Below, in pieces: positions 45,709-58,420 of a stretch of 64,000 nucleotides of DNA. Source of the stretch: Elephas maximus indicus (lineage: Eukaryota; Chordata; Mammalia; Proboscidea; Elephantidae); the NCBI RefSeq assembly GCF_024166365.1, contig NC_064839.1:16230878-16294877 (forward strand). Direction: 5' to 3'. The position numbers and the translations under genes are program-made. Within the stretch, counting starts at the first letter, position 1. Every line of letters begins with the position of its first letter. Below the pieces are notes generated by a model that had not been told where the DNA came from, searched no databases, and saw only the letters and a program-made list of their open reading frames with translations.

Positions 45709-45904
45709 ACAGTTGCTGTCGAGTCATTTCCAACTCAGTGGCCTCGTGTGTCAGAGTAGAACTGTGCTCCATAGAATTTCCAATGGCTGATTTTTCAGAA
45801 GTAGATCTTTCCAGTCCTTTCTTCCAAGGCGCCTCTGGGTGGACTCGGACCTCCAACCTTTGGGTTACCAGCCAAACTTGAACTGTTGCACCACCTAGGG
45901 ACTC
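45709..45904 (-). repeat. AfroSINE-type SINE, long form
   Basis: ACAGTTGCTGTCGAGTCATT at the left, long-form insert TCTTTCCAGTCCTTTCTTCC, head GTTGCACCACCTAGGGACTC. It is preceded by an A17 run. Confidence 0.83.
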
Positions 45905-48209
45905 TGTTTACTAGTTAAATGCCTTTAAAATGTAAAGGGATCTTCCTTCCAGCAGTGCTGTCACATTTTAGAAACCCAGTGTCTCATAGGAACGACCATC
46001 CTGTGTTCTTGTCAGCGGTTCCCAGATCTTTGATTGGGATCAGCTGAGGAGCATTTCAAAAGTATAAATTCCCAACAAAACAAGTTTTTAAAACGGTTTT
46101 TGAAAGTATAAATGCCTAGGCTACATGCCCAGAGGGTAATTTTGAAGATCTGGAGTGGGATGGTCTGGCAGGCTGCTTTATAAGCCCATAGGTAGGTTTC
46201 ATCAGCTAGGTCTAGAAAGACGTAAAAAGTCAGAGCTGGCTCATCCGATCTCACCCATCACGTGAGGGGCTTGGTAAGGATTATCTTGGGGTTTTCCCAT
46301 CCTTCCAAGTCCAGTATCCAGAGGTGTAACTGGGACATGTAGGAAGGGAAAGGAATGATGCAAGGGGGCCATTTCTGTAGGATAGAATGTGGGGTGGGGG
46401 AGGGGATTAGAAAGGTTGAGACTCAAGTTTCCTCCACGGTTAGGCTGCTTTGAATGCTAAAACTTTTTTTTTCCGCCTAGCATATAGGAGAAATGGTTGT
46501 GTTCTGTGTCTGTCTCTTACATAGCTGTTGTCCCTGTCACTGGTTATCAGCCCGTCAGAAAAATTGTACTTTTCCACAGGGCCCCTCTGTTAACAGAATG
46601 TACTGAGAAGCAAATTCTCCTTTTCTCCACATGGGTTATTTAAGCTCTATAATTCACTTTGGAGATCTAACTATGTCTGGATTTGCTGTGTTAAAAGATC
46701 CCCCCTGCCCCCTAGTCGAAGCTAAACTGGTTTGAAATATGAAGGTGGGGAGTGTCTCAAGGTATAAGGTAATCAAGGTGCGTGGTCTGTTCCTATAGAC
46801 GCTCAGGTGTCACCAGGTTGTTCAGTTTACCTATGATGATGTTTTAAAAGATGACAAGTATTAATAGAATTGGAACGAAACTTAGGGGAGTAGCACCGTT
46901 CATCTCGCAACCTGAGGATACTGAACGAGGATTTGCTGCAAGCAGGCTGCCTTGGCCTCTCCTAAGATAGATACGCAGGGACAGCTTCCTGAAGAGGTGT
47001 CCCTGAGAAGCTGGTCAGGTGAGAGAAGTAAAGTAAGGGAGTGTGTCGCTTCAAGCAGCAAAGGTGCCAGCCAGCCCCTGTGGGAAGCTGGAAGTGCCGG
47101 TCCCAGGGCCTGCTCCTCTGGGAGCAATCCCAGCATTCTCAGGAAGAATGCAAAGACTAACCCTGTTTTTCAGAGCCGGTGTTAATAAGCAAGTTTGTGG
47201 TTTTGAGACCTTTATGAGTCTGGCTCTAAGAGCATGTAGTAGTACTACAAATCAGACGTGGCTTCTGCTCTAACGTGCAGAGCTGTGAGCGGTGGATGGC
47301 CCTTAAATTCGGCACAGTTCCGACCTAATGAATTTGGCTGACTGCAGAAGAGGTTTTCAAATTTAACTCAAACATTTCCAAACAGACCTGAATCTGACTC
47401 CAGTTTATAATTAATGTTGATTTTAAAGAACAGCTTTAAAGTACACTAATGCCTGTGTTGTAGTTTATTTGGAAAAAAAAAAGGCAACTGTGAGAGGCCA
47501 AAGCCCGTCTTTTACCAACAGCAGGGCTTCTGAAGGATCACTGATAGTGTAGGGGCACAGAGACCACTGAGGGCAGCCAGCAAGAAGCTCGTGGCCCAGA
47601 AAGTCTTGAGAAAAGTCTGGAAGTAGAGGGGAGAAAACAGAATGCTAATCCTGAGGGGATCTGAGAAATTTAGGCCCACAGTGAGATTGTGATGAATTCC
47701 AGGGGACTGGTTTATATTCATCCCAGTACAGAGAGCAGGAGTATGTTTACTAGGTGCCTGGAGTATGCCTCTAATCCTGCTACCCGCCTAATCCTGATAA
47801 GCCCCCTGTGCTAGCCTCACTCCGGATTGTTGATGAGAATGCAAATCCCAACATTGCAATCCAGTGTTGCAATTCAGGGTTTTGCTTGTGCTGAAATATT
47901 TGTATTGTTTTATAATTTTTGTTTTTTTTAATGAGTCAGTTGGGTGATGGTTATCCCTTGCTCCATTCCCTGGTAGTCAGTAGCATTTCTTTGTCCCAAA
48001 ATGGGTATGTGGAGCAGTGTAGGGTGTCGTTTCCAAGATGGAATTAGGTTGAGTTTTTTTTTACTGTAAAAGTAAAGCATTGTAAAAATGCAGACAATGT
48101 GGAAGACAGTTAAAAAAAATGTAATTCCCACCACCCAGAGCTAACCATTTTTGATACTTTTCGGCAAAAATGGGTTCATAATATACATACTACTGTGAAA
48201 TGAGCTTTT
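45905..48209. other. Intergenic stretch, mostly unassigned
   Basis: 46010-46200 (CAGCGGTTCCCAGATCTTTG, CAGCTGAGGAGCATTTCAAA) resembles a MER5-group hAT MITE. Open frames at 46900-47273 overlap on both strands and show no family resemblance. No gene is supported. Confidence 0.4.
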
Positions 48210-48655
48210 TCACTTACTGTATTGAGTAGGATTGTTCTTTGATTTTATACATGAAGTATGTATACAGAAAAATAATTTTACAGCTTGATGAATTTGTATA
48301 AATCGAGCACATTTATGTAACTAGCACCCAGATCAGGAATCAGAATGTTAACAGTACCCCAGAATCCCACCCACAGCTCCCAGGGGAGTTTCCCCCTCCC
48401 TCAGGGTAACCACTAGCTTGCTTTATTTTTGTTCTTTATATAAATGGAATTATACAATATCCTCTTTTGTGCCTGACTTCTTTGCTCAACATTGTGGGAT
48501 TCATTCATATTGTTGGATTTGGCTGTGAACTGTTCATTTTCACTGCAATATAGTATTCCCTTGTAGGAATAGACCACAATTTATCCATTCTTTTTATGGA
48601 CATTTGGGTGATTCCTAGCTTCTGGCTATTAAAAATAATGTTGGTGCAGTTTCTT
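48210..48655 (-). repeat. L1-derived fragment in reverse orientation
   Basis: GTAACTAGCACCCAGATCAG, CTCAGGGTAACCACTAGCTT, TATAAATGGAATTATACAAT and TTTATGGACATTTGGGTGAT follow the reverse of an L1/HAL1 3' region. Confidence 0.6.
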
Positions 48656-48840
48656 TCCACCCCAAGAGGAGCCAGAGCTAGTGCAGATGAGAGGAACACG
48701 GACTTGTAACTTTTGAGGACTTGCAGCATGCAGAAAGATAGCAGTGCCCAGCCATGGTGCCACTTCATGCTGGTTTGGTACTGCAAGTGATGTGACTAAA
48801 GTACCAGTACACCCTGATGTACTATAGATATGGGCATGTT

Positions 48841-49004
48841 GTGTGCTGTCGGCAACCCTGTGGGACAGGAGAACTGCCCCATAGGGTTTTCTAGGCTGAA
48901 ACCTTTAGAGGGCAAAATTGCCAGGTCTTTTCTTCTGCAGAGCAGCTGGTGGATTTGAACTGCCAACCTTTCAGTTAGCAGCTGAGCACTTAACCAGGGC
49001 CCCT
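48841..49004 (-). repeat. AfroSINE-type SINE, long form, with target-site duplication
   Basis: GTGTGCTGTCGGCAACCCTG at the left and CTGAGCACTTAACCAGGGCC at the right. CCCTGATGT is found before it (48812) and directly at its right edge (49001), the likely duplication. Confidence 0.82.
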
Positions 49005-49309
49005 GATGTGGACATATATAGATGTACATAAGAGCAGATCCAGGGTTAATCCTCTCGTTTGTGCTTAGCCTCTGTCCCTTAAGGACTTTCTTGCCTTGCA
49101 AACCTTTGTTCAGAATGTGGGCTTAGCGTCCTTGCTTCCTCTCCCGTAGAAACGCCTACTTTATTGAGGCTCATGTGACGCTCTTCACCCTCCTGGTTAT
49201 GATTATCAGATTACCTGATTACTGCCCCCTCATAGTGAAAAATCTCGGTATCTGGCTTCCCCTTTCTCTCAGCTTCCATCCTTCGGAAGGCTTGTGCCTA
49301 GTTTACCCG

Positions 49310-49615
49310 TGTGTGTCAGTGGTCACCACGTCTCCCCAGAGTTTGGTGATTTCCTGGGAGGACTCAGCATGTGGTCATACGCATGCCTGGGATGTATTAC
49401 AGCCAAAGGATACGAAGCAGAATTGACAAAAGGAAAAGACGCATGGGGCGAAGTCGTGAGGAAACCAGGCACAAGCTCTCCAGTCCTTTCCCAGGGGAAT
49501 CACACAGGATGAATTTAATTCCCGCAGCGATAACTTGAGATGTTATGTGTGAAACACCCACTGGGGAAGCTTATTAGAGACTCAGTGCCCAGGGTTTTTA
49601 TTGGGGCTGATTACA
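49310..49615 (-). mobile_element. MLT1-like LTR remnant
   Basis: GACTCAGCATGTGGTCATAC, GGATGTATTACAGCCAAAGG, ATACGAAGCAGAATTGACAA, ACCAGGCACAAGCTCTCC and GCCCAGGGTTTTTATTGGGG follow an MLT1-type LTR in reverse. A SINE lies at its right end. Confidence 0.55.
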
Positions 49616-49620
49616 TAGGT

Positions 49621-49784
49621 GGAGCCCTGACGGCGCAGTGGTTAAAAGCTCGGCTGCTAACCAAAAGGGCAGCAGTTTGAATCCACCAACCACTCCTTGG
49701 AAACCCGATGGGGCAGTTCTCTATGCTGTAGGGTTGATATGAGTCGGAATCAACTTCACGGCAACAGATTTGGGTTTTTTTGTT
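49621..49784 (+). repeat. AfroSINE-type SINE, short form, with target-site duplication
   Basis: GGAGCCCTGACGGCGCAGTG head, GCAGTTTGAATCCACCAACC box B region, AATCAACTTCACGGCAACAG tail. TTACATAGGT before it and TTACATAAGT after it mark the duplication. Confidence 0.88.
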
Positions 49785-49789
49785 TGTTT

Positions 49790-50529
49790 ACATAAGTATC
49801 TTCTGTTTGGTGTGTACCAAAATTCCAGCCTTCCAGAAGTGAAGTAGATGTTTAGCATAAACCACGTTGTACAGTTTAGGCACAGTGAGCTACTCTTACC
49901 ACTTCTGGAAATGGTTGGGACACTCAAAATCCAAGTTATGGATGCCAGCCAAGGATCAGCGTTTTCAGAGAGCAGTCAAGCCTATGTTAACTCCTGCACA
50001 CCATCCCACACCATGGCTCCTATTCCTTGTCCTATGACATTTTCCTTTCAGCCTCTCACCCAAAGCCATGCCCACACCCTGTACCTTGTCCATTAACCTT
50101 AATTGCGCCACCTCCACATCGCATATTTAGACATCCCACACTTTGACCTTTCAGCTGGCTTGCTCAAGAAATGGACTTGTAAAAATGCAGCAGCAACGTA
50201 ACCACTCCTTAGCTGTTTTTAGCCTTGCATATATGTCCAATTCAGGGATCATTCTACTTTGGGTTCAACAGCACCCACCTTTTGCTTTCCCCCACCTCTA
50301 TCTCCAGCCTGCGTAGACTCCATGATCCATCATTTATTTTGCAGATAGCCTAAACTCCCTCATTTTTCTTTTGAGCTTCTTGTGTTCCCACCTAGAGGAA
50401 CTTCAACCTTGAGAACATCCACCCATCCACATTGTCAATGTCTCCACCCAGAGAGTTGAAGAATCAACTAAGCAAATTAGTACCACTGTAAATCTGACTG
50501 CAACCTGCAGTTCAATTAATTTCTCTTAC
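49790..50529. other. Intergenic stretch without recognised feature
   Basis: No gene or named repeat is supported here. Confidence 0.4.
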
Positions 50530-50850
50530 ATACGGCCTTTCTGGCCCTGGGTTTGTAATTCTGCCAAAGTTGATTGGTTAGGCCAGAGTCTACCCTGTGA
50601 TTGGTCTATTTTACCCACCTTGCAGGGATTGGTTGGTTTACTAGTCAGAAAGGTAATGTGTAAAACCATCCAATAGGATTGAGGGTGTTGCAGTCCGCCA
50701 AGGGGATTGGTCATTTCACGGTTGTGCTGGGAAGGCCATACCTTGAAACTGCCAAAAGAGTTTGCTTGTATAAGCAGCCAACTCCATAGGGGTTTTTGGA
50801 GAGGAGAGTACTTAAAGGCCCTACTACCCTCTCAAACTAATGTTCCCAAA
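50530..50850 (+). mobile_element. ERV-type LTR family A, 5' (U3) part
   Basis: CCTGTGATTGGTCTATTTTA and CCTTGCAGGGATTGGTTGG align with 62840-62885; GAGTTTGCTTGTATAAGCAGC aligns with the TATA region at 63006. Several ATTGG words (inverted CCAAT boxes) and TATAA fit a U3 promoter. The R/U5-side blocks of the family occur at 53105-53765, possibly from the same provirus or LTR. Confidence 0.6.
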
Positions 50851-51299
50851 ACAGAACTCACGGTCTCCTCCCTTCTCCCAAATCTAATTTTCCAGTGTTC
50901 TGATCCCAGTCTAGAGCAGCAGCATCTACTGACCTGAGTGTTCCAGAAACCTGGAAGGAAGCATGACATCTTTGCCAGTTGCCATTTCTGACAATTCTGC
51001 ATCAGCAGTATATCCATCACCAAGTCCTGCCAATTCTGCTTCCTGCCAGCTCCTGCCTACCTCTTCACCTTTCAGGCTTCCTCATTTCCCTTCCACTTCT
51101 CAGCCCATTAAGTATACTTAGATCGCTTTTAAACAATACTTCCATAAGAGATAACGTGTGTATATCACGCCCATATATGTACACAAGTATCTCCCGCCGA
51201 AATAGTAATTTTTCAATAATAATAAGAGGTCAGGTCATACACACACAGACACACACAATTTAAATCCCTCAGAAGGGCTTAGCAGCCATCATGCCAACA

Positions 51300-51884
51300 A
51301 TCTTATTATCCCTTCCTACCCCTAGCCTTTCGTTTTTAGTTTTGTTGATCTTGTTTTGGAAAGGGAAAACCATTCATTTATTCAACACACACTTACTGAG
51401 CCCCTACTATAGACCAGGCATAGTTGTACTTCTGGTGGCAAGGGAAGTAGTGAAAAAAACAAACCTGGCCATCACGGGGGCTCGTATTCTACTGGGTGGA
51501 GAGGGAATAAATCAGTAAAATATGTAATATGTTACAATGATTAAATGCTATGGAGAAAAGGCTAGGAAGGGGGATGTGATGTGGGCAGGAGTAGGGGTGC
51601 TGCTTCCAGTCTTCAATAGTTAGGGAAGCTGACATTTGGGAAATGACCCAAAGAAGGTATTGGATATTAAAGCTGCAAAGACCCTGAAGCAGGAGTGAAC
51701 CTGGTATGACGAGTGAGTGACGGGAGGGCAGTAGACCATGAGATCTGAGAGTAAGTGGGGAGCGACAGAGGAGCTGAATGCATAAGGCTTGCAGGCCACT
51801 GTAAAAACTGGGATTTATTCTGAGACGGAAAGCAATTAGAGAGTTTTGAGCAGAAGAGTGACAATCTGACCTGCATTTTAAAAG
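51300..51884 (+). repeat. Ancient mammalian interspersed repeat
   Basis: CCCCTACTATAGACCAGGCA, AATGCTATGGAGAAAAGGCT, AAGACCCTGAAGCAGGAGTG and GAGTTTTGAGCAGAAGAGTG follow a widespread old mammalian repeat whose name I do not assign. It continues at 52314-52400 (GACCAGTCAGGAGGCCAGTG), split by a young insertion. Confidence 0.5.
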
Positions 51885-51897
51885 CAGCTCTGGCTGC

Positions 51898-52300
51898 AGA
51901 CAAACTGGAAGAGCAGAGAACAGAGGACTCCCTTAGACTATCAGCCTGAGACTCCAAACGTAGAACCGAGCCTACCCTGAGGTCGCCTTTTGGCAAAACA
52001 GCAGACTGGCCGACAAAACAAAGGGTATTACTTGTAAAATCAGTGCTTTCTTTAAAAACCATCTGTATGAAACCAAAATGTCAACAACTACTCAAAAGCA
52101 AAGACGAGAAGATAAGGGGGCAGGAAAACCAGAGTGCTGGAAAGGGAACAAACAGAACACAATTAAAGAGCATGTTGACTCATTGTGATAAATGTAAGTA
52201 ATGTCACTGAACAATTTGTGCGGAAATTGTTAAATGGGAACCTAACTTGCTGTGTAAACTTTCATCAACAATTAAATATTATTAAAAAAAAAAAAAAAAA
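51898..52300 (+). mobile_element. Poly(A)-tailed retro-insertion, probably an L1 3' end
   Basis: About 400 bp ending in an A17 run, flanked by CAGCTCTGGCTGC (51885-51897) and CAGTTCTGGCTGC (52301-52313). A 13-bp duplication with an A-tail is the mark of target-primed reverse transcription. The body resembles an L1 3' UTR in style, but I could not match it to the L1 3' UTRs elsewhere in the window. Confidence 0.65.
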
Positions 52301-52859
52301 CAGTTCTGGCTGCTGTGTTCAGAATAAACTAATGAGGCATGAAGCAGAGAGACCAGTCAGGAGGCCAGTGTAGTAATCCAGGGCAGTAGGTCTCCCTGCT
52401 CTCTGGCAGCTGGAACACGGCACATGACCGAAGAACAGTCATTCGGGTTCTGCAGCCTAGACTTGCAATACTGAGTCTATGCTGCACAGGCTTTGCAGCC
52501 AAGTCCTGTGTGGGGGCAAGTGTGGAATCCTCCTCTCGCCAAGCTTCAGTGTATGCATGCATCCAATATTTTGAACAAGTAATACATTCACATAGTTCAA
52601 AAATAAAGCATAATTTAATAATAAGTTTTACAGTTAAAAGTCTGGCCTCACTGTTCCTCTGACTCATAGTTAAACCCACTTCACGTGGAGCTAGTTTATT
52701 TTCAATCTTTGCTAACACAAGCAGTGCCACAATGAAGAATCGTCACGAGTCATTTCACAAAGTGGTGAGTGCAGTGCAATGAATTGCTTAACGTGGTCCT
52801 TCTAGCCATAGTCTTTGTGACTAAGACACAATGACTGGCACCATGCAAATCAAGTATAC

Positions 52860-53019
52860 CAAGCCAAACCTGTTGCTTTCGAGCTGATTGTGACTTACAG
52901 TGATCCTACAGGACAAAGTAAAATTGCCCTGTAGGGTTTCCAGGGAGCAGCTGGTGGATCCAAACTGCCAACCTTTTGGTTAGCAGCCGAGGTCTTCACC
53001 ACTGTGCTACCAGGGCTCC
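52860..53019 (-). repeat. AfroSINE-type SINE, short form
   Basis: CTGTTGCTTTCGAGCTGATT at the left, CACTGTGCTACCAGGGCTCC at the right. AAATCAAGTAT before and AAATAAGGTAT after it are a plausible diverged duplication; ATAAGGTATA is itself repeated once more after an A-run. Confidence 0.85.
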
Positions 53020-53104
53020 AAATAAGGTATAAAAAAAAAAAAAATAAGGTATATGGAACCCTAAAGAAGGGATTGGTCAGTGTTTCCATCCTGCTAAGCT
53101 TAAA

Positions 53105-53765
53105 ATGAGTCATCCCAGAGGTAGTGGGGAGAGGATCTTACCACCACCAAGGAAGAAGAGCCAGGAGCGGAGCGCATCCTTTGGACCTAGGATCCCTGCG
53201 CTGAGAGGCTCCTGGAACCAGGGGATTAAGAGAAAGAGAGCTGTAACATTAAGACAGCAAGAAGTGGTGGCAGAAAAAGAGCAGGAGATGGCGCAGTGGG
53301 CTTCCTGGCCCACAGAGCAAGAAAGCTGAGTGCCTTCGAGCAAGAAGGTTGCTGGAGGAGTAGAGCTTTGTAACACTTGCCCAAGCAGGGCAGAGGCCAA
53401 AGGGCCAGAGGGAGACCTACCTGTGGGCATGCATGGCTGAGAAGTGGCTGTCCTAATTAAAGAACTCTAGCCTGAGCATTCCTGAAACTGAATTGCAACC
53501 TGTTACTTCCCTAGTACACCCTATAACTGTGAGTATGGTCTGTGAGCTATGTGTGGCCATTGCAACGAATTACTGAACTCAGCAGAGTAGTACAGTACTG
53601 TGGGAGGGGTGGTTGGTGTCAGAATTCATAAAAAGATTTGAGGGTGGAGGCATGTCTGACCTCTCTGCCTTTTAGGAATTGGCCTTGGGCTGTTGGTCTT
53701 CATTCTCCTTCCCCCTTGTGATGTTAGAGAAGGTCAGACACCTCTGCCACGCTATTTTTACAGTG
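53105..53765 (+). mobile_element. ERV-type LTR family A copy 2 (3' part)
   Basis: GGAGCGGAGCGCATCCTTTG, GCAGGAGATGGCGCAGTGGG, GAGTATGGTCTGTGAGCTAT, TGTCAGAATTCATAAAAAGA and GAGAAGGTCAGACACC align in order with 63590-63790 and with the reverse of 2300-3000. Confidence 0.62.
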
Positions 53766-53769
53766 AGTT

Positions 53770-54060
53770 TATCTGTAGCTTTGTAATTTTGATAAATATT
53801 CCTATGTCACCCTCCACAAAGACTGATAATTTACACTTTGACCAGTAGTTGATGGTGCCTGTCTCCCTATGGGGACACCAATTCAGAGTTATTAAACTCT
53901 CTGAAAATCTTTGCCAATCTGATCAATGAAAAGTGGTATCCCAATACCCCATGCATTTTTTTAAGTGGGTGAGCATTTTTTCATATGTTTAAAGGTCATC
54001 AGTACTTATTTTGTGAACTGTTTATAAATAATATTCTTTTCTTATGGCATGTTACTGTTT
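53770..54060 (-). repeat. L1 fragment in reverse orientation
   Basis: GATAATTTACACTTTGACCA, GGTGAGCATTTTTTCATATG and AAAGGTCATCAGTACTTATT follow the reverse of an L1 ORF2 3' region. Short and diverged. Confidence 0.5.
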
Positions 54061-54480
54061 TTCTTAAGGATTTACAGGGCCCTGTTCCCTGCCCCCCCCC
54101 TTTTTTTTTTACTAGAAAATAAGTTTATTTTTTAATTGGACAATACCTCTACATAGTTACTATAAATGAAACAAAACAGTATACAATAAGTACGTTCTGC
54201 TCCTGCCACTTCCCCAGATGCAGGTTGTTGGTGATACTCTAGTTCTTGGGTTAAGTGATAGGTTCACTGCTGGGCAATTGGTAGATCCTTTTGATTTAAA
54301 GATTTCTGTCTTCCCTCTTGCTCTTATTAAATCTTTGATAATTTCTTTGATGCTATCCTCCCTGTTCTTTCATTAAAACTTCCTATTAGTCAGATGCAAA
54401 AGCTGTCTAATCAGTCCTTTGAGTCTCTTAGCCTTTTCTCATGTTTTCTTTCCTTATTCTGGTTGTTTATCTTGGTCTCT

Positions 54481-55054
54481 GTTATGGATTGAATTGTGTC
54501 CCCTGAAAATGTGTTGCAAATCCTAACCCTTATGCCTGCGGTCAGAGCCCTGGTGGTACAGTGGTTAAGTGCTCAGCTGCTAACCACAAGGTGGGCAGTT
54601 TGAATCCACCAGCTGCTCCTTGGAAACCCTATGGGGCAGTTCTGCTCTGTCTTACAGGGTTGCTATGAGTCAGAGTTGACAGCAACTGGTTTGGTTTTTT
54701 GATTTCTACCTGTGGTTATAATTCCACTTCGGAGTAGGTTTTCTTTATTATATTAACAAGGCAGTATTAGTGTAGGGTGTGTATTAAATCAATCTCTTGT
54801 GAGATATAAAAAAAGCATATTAAGCAAGCAAGCACAAATGAAGGGGAAGATACAAGCCACATAAGCTCAAGGAACCTAGGAATACAAGCTGAAAAAAGAC
54901 AAGTACCTTCCCTGGAGCAGACAGAGAGAGAGCCTTCCCCTAGAGCCCTGACGCCCTGAATTCAGACTTCTAATCTGTGAGAAAATAAATTTCTGTTCAT
55001 TAAAGCAACCCACTTGTGGACTTTCTGTTATAGCAGCACTAGATAGCTAAGACA
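54481..55054 (+). mobile_element. MaLR-type LTR interrupted by a SINE
   Basis: TGTTATGGATTGAATTGTGT start and CTAGATAGCTAAGACA end. CTGTGAGAAAATAAATTTCT and AAAGCAACCCACTTGTGGAC match the same family as 8530-8937. The SINE at 54544-54700 is nested in it. Confidence 0.65.
54544..54700 (+). repeat. AfroSINE-type SINE, short form
   Basis: AGAGCCCTGGTGGTACAGTG head, CAGTTTGAATCCACCAGCTG box B region, GAGTCAGAGTTGACAGCAAC tail with a GGTTT end. Inserted in the LTR above. Confidence 0.9.
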
Positions 55055-56322
55055 GTCTCTGTCCTATAGTAGGCTTTATTCAGATGTCTCAGGATTCTTG
55101 GTTGTCTGTCACAAGGAGACAGCAGTTTTGCCCTGCACTTTATGTGTGGCCAGGATTTGTCAATTGGCCGGTTTTCCTTAGGGTAGTGTAGCATGGCAGT
55201 GATCTTTATCCTTGAGAGCCCTGAACTGCAGAGGGCTTGGTTCTGGGGTACCAATACCCCACAGTTGTCTGCAAGCCCCCTTTTACTTCTCCCACCCCAG
55301 GAGTATGTTGCCTAATTATATAGGTCATTCTGATTTCTTCAGCGAGAAACAGGAACGTTCACTACTTGTTGTACAGATTAGTTTCCAAGCCCCTTTCTCC
55401 TGCTCTCTGTCATACCTGCTGCCTCCATCTGAAGCTTCGCAGAATTCTAGACAAGTGGCTCTTCTCACATGATGGCATGTGGTCCAGGTAGCAGCACCCT
55501 CTGCTCTGTGCTTGCTCACCACACTTTTATCTGCTCTCATCAATCTGAAATCTGTTGAAATACCTCACACATTCCTCCCTGCCCAATTCTATCTATAAAT
55601 GTCATTTTACTCATTTATTGGCATTTTTATGCAGAGGAGATAAACATGTATACTTGGCCTACCATCTTGAACCAGAAAATCTGTCTGCTTCTAACTTATA
55701 TCTAAACACCTTCAACTCTTGCCTGAACCACTGTCATGGCCTCCTCATTGGTCACGCTCCACCAACACTGCATCCTTCCAGTTCATCTTCTATGCAGTGG
55801 CCAGAATAAGCTTTTGGAAACAGGCATCTGATTGTTATTCTGTATCATTTGTCCTAGAGAAAGGATCTAATGTGGAGACCTCAGGAAACTGTGTCCTGGA
55901 AATCCTGTGACTGCAACTATGGTCTGATACGGCCATCATCATGGTGTCAAACAGCCAGAACCATGCTACCCACAAAAGCCAGGGCGTTGTCTCTCCCCAA
56001 GGCCTCAGTGCTGGTCTAGGACTGAGTCACAGACCTAAAAATAAGCCACAGGGCTATGAGCTAGCAGGGCAGCTGAGCACCTACGGTTCTGTGGTTAGCC
56101 TGTGGCCAGCAGCAGGGGGTTCCCATGTCCAGCACTGCTACTGCTCCTGATAGCCTGGAGGCTTAGCTCAGTTCTCAGGGGCACTAGGTCTTGGAGCTGC
56201 CTATACCCTGGCACTGGGCTTATCTCTAGACTGTAGACAACAGGAATCTGAGGCCCATTTTCTGCAAGTGTCTAAAGGCCTTCTTGACAGGCAAGCAATC
56301 CCAGGACACCCCATACCAACTA
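55055..56322. other. Intergenic stretch without recognised feature
   Basis: No gene or named repeat supported. Short open frames on both strands overlap and look random. Confidence 0.4.
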
Positions 56323-56513
56323 TGGTAAAACCTGCAAAAGCCGGAACCTATGTAAGGCGGAAACCTGTCAGAGAAGGAAAACGCAAATATTTTCCACTAA
56401 AACAAGCAACAGAACAGTGGTAAGAATGCACCCTGTCAAAGGCAGAACATGACTTGCAAGACCTGGAAAGACAAGGTGGTCCCATCGAGTTCTGGCTCTC
56501 GCAGGTTTCACTA
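56323..56513 (-). mobile_element. MITE family M, copy 3, reverse orientation
   Basis: TGGTAAAACCTGCAAAAGCC at the left and CTCGCAGGTTTCACTA at the right are the inverted ends. The middle is the reverse complement of copies 1 and 2 (AAATATTTTCCACTAAAACA, GTAAGAATGCACCCTGTCAA). TA lies on both sides. Confidence 0.75.
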
Positions 56514-57119
56514 TATAACCTCTCCCTGAATCTGTCCCTGGGTCAGATCCCTCTCTGAATCTGGCTTCCAGACTGTGAAAGAGGATCTGCCTTTTGTCTC
56601 CAGCTCCACTGACTTTCATCAACCCAGGTCATGTCTTGTTCTCAGAATATAATGTCTGGGCCAGCTTACTTTTCTCCTCTTCCAGCTACTACTTGGTTCA
56701 AATCTGGAAATCTTAGAATCTTCAGCCTCATTGAGCTGAGATGGGCCACCGTCCTGGTGTCTGTCCCTAGGATAGTCAGAAGGTAATTGCTTTTACTTTC
56801 CCCAGGAAGGTAAAGATGTCAGACTTGCTTTATCCCAACTTCAACTTGCCTTGTTCTCACCTAACTTCAAGAAGCAGGGAAGTATAGAACTGTGTATCAG
56901 GGAGCACAAGTAGTGTCTGTCACAGCCAACTACTACAAAAGGACAGTCAGCTACAGATGACCCGATGATGATGAGCCCACAGGGACTGCTGGTGGAAAGG
57001 CTAGCAATACCCCAACAATATTGCTGGCATGGGCCCCAGGGTTTCTTCTGCAGCAAGCTGACATCTCCTCACATCTGGCCCCATCCCACTCCCCCATACA
57101 CAAACTACAGCCTTTCAAA
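56514..57119. other. Intergenic stretch without recognised feature
   Basis: No gene or repeat recognised. Confidence 0.4.
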
Positions 57120-58420
57120 AGGGAAAAGATCATAACTCTTAGCAAACTAGAAATAGGTATTATATAATAACTTTGAGCAAACTAGAAATTAACTTCCTTA
57201 ACCTAATAAGGCTTATCTACAAACACACACACACACACACACAGATAACATCATGTGTAATGGTGAAATATTGAGCTCTTTCCCCTTGAGATTAGGAACA
57301 AGACAAGCATGCCAACTACCACCACTTACATTCAACCTTGTATTGGAGGTTCTAACCATAGTGATAAGGCATGAAAAACAGAAGTATAAAGACGGAAGGG
57401 GACTCACTTTTAATAGATGACATGATCGGGTATGTATAAAACTCAAACCTATCTACAAACTAATAGAATAAATGAATTTAGTAAGATATACAAAAACCAA
57501 TTAACAAGTAATTAGAAAATGAAAATTTAAAACATCATTTATAATAGTATTCCACCAAAAAACGAAATACCTAGCAGTAAATCTAATGAAAGATGTGTAA
57601 GACCTCTATGCTGAAAGCTACACAACATTGCTAAAATTAACGAAGACCTGAATAAATGCAGTGGTGCCTATGTTTATGGATTAGAAAACTCAATGTTGTT
57701 AAAACATCAGTTATTGCCAAATTGATCTATAGACATGATAAAATTCTAGTCAGAATCTCAATATGTTTCTTATTTTCAGTGGAAATTGACAAATTGATTC
57801 TAAAACTTATAGGGAAATGCAAAGGACCTAGAATAGTCAAGGCAATCTTGAAATAGAACAAAGCTGGAAGATTTAGGCTACCAGTCTATAAACTCTTAGT
57901 ATAAAAGTTTCAGGAATTAATATTGAACCATCAGTAATATTGATGGTTCAAGCATAGACAAACAGATCACTGAAACAGAAAGAAGTCACCTGATTTATGA
58001 CAAGGGAACCACTACAATTCAGTAGGAAAAGGATAGTCTCTCAAGTTCTGCTGGGTTAACTGGATGTCATCAAAAAGAGCCTTGTTCCCTATGTTCATAC
58101 CATATACAGAAATTAATTTGAAGTGTATCCTTGACCTAAATATGAAGGATAAAACAATATAACTTCTAGAAGAAAAAAAAAGTGTATCTTCAAGGCTTTT
58201 GGGTAGGCAATGAGTTCTTAAAAAGAACCCAAGAAGTGATAACCACAAAAGAAAATATTGATAAATTGGACTTCATTAAAATTAAGAATTTATGTTTATC
58301 AAAAGAAATTAAGAGAGTGAAAAGGGAAGACAGACTGGGAGGAGATATTTGTAATATTAGCATAAAAAGGATCATATCTAAAATATATTTTAAAAATTAC
58401 AAATCGGTTTTGGGGTGTGT
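57120..58420 (+). repeat. L1 ORF2 fragment
   Basis: AGATTAGGAACAAGACAAGC, TTGTATTGGAGGTTCTAACC, AGCTACACAACATTGCTAAA, AATGCAAAGGACCTAGAATA and AAATTGGACTTCATTAAAAT are ORF2 blocks in order. Decayed, with stops in all frames. Confidence 0.75.
57219..57242. repeat. (CA)n microsatellite
   Basis: About twelve CA units inside the L1 fragment. Confidence 0.9.

Noticed and set aside
46900..47273. Overlapping frames of 72-78 codons as a possible small gene
   Set aside because: Open on both strands because the stretch is G/C-richer, with no splice sites, no start context and no known family.
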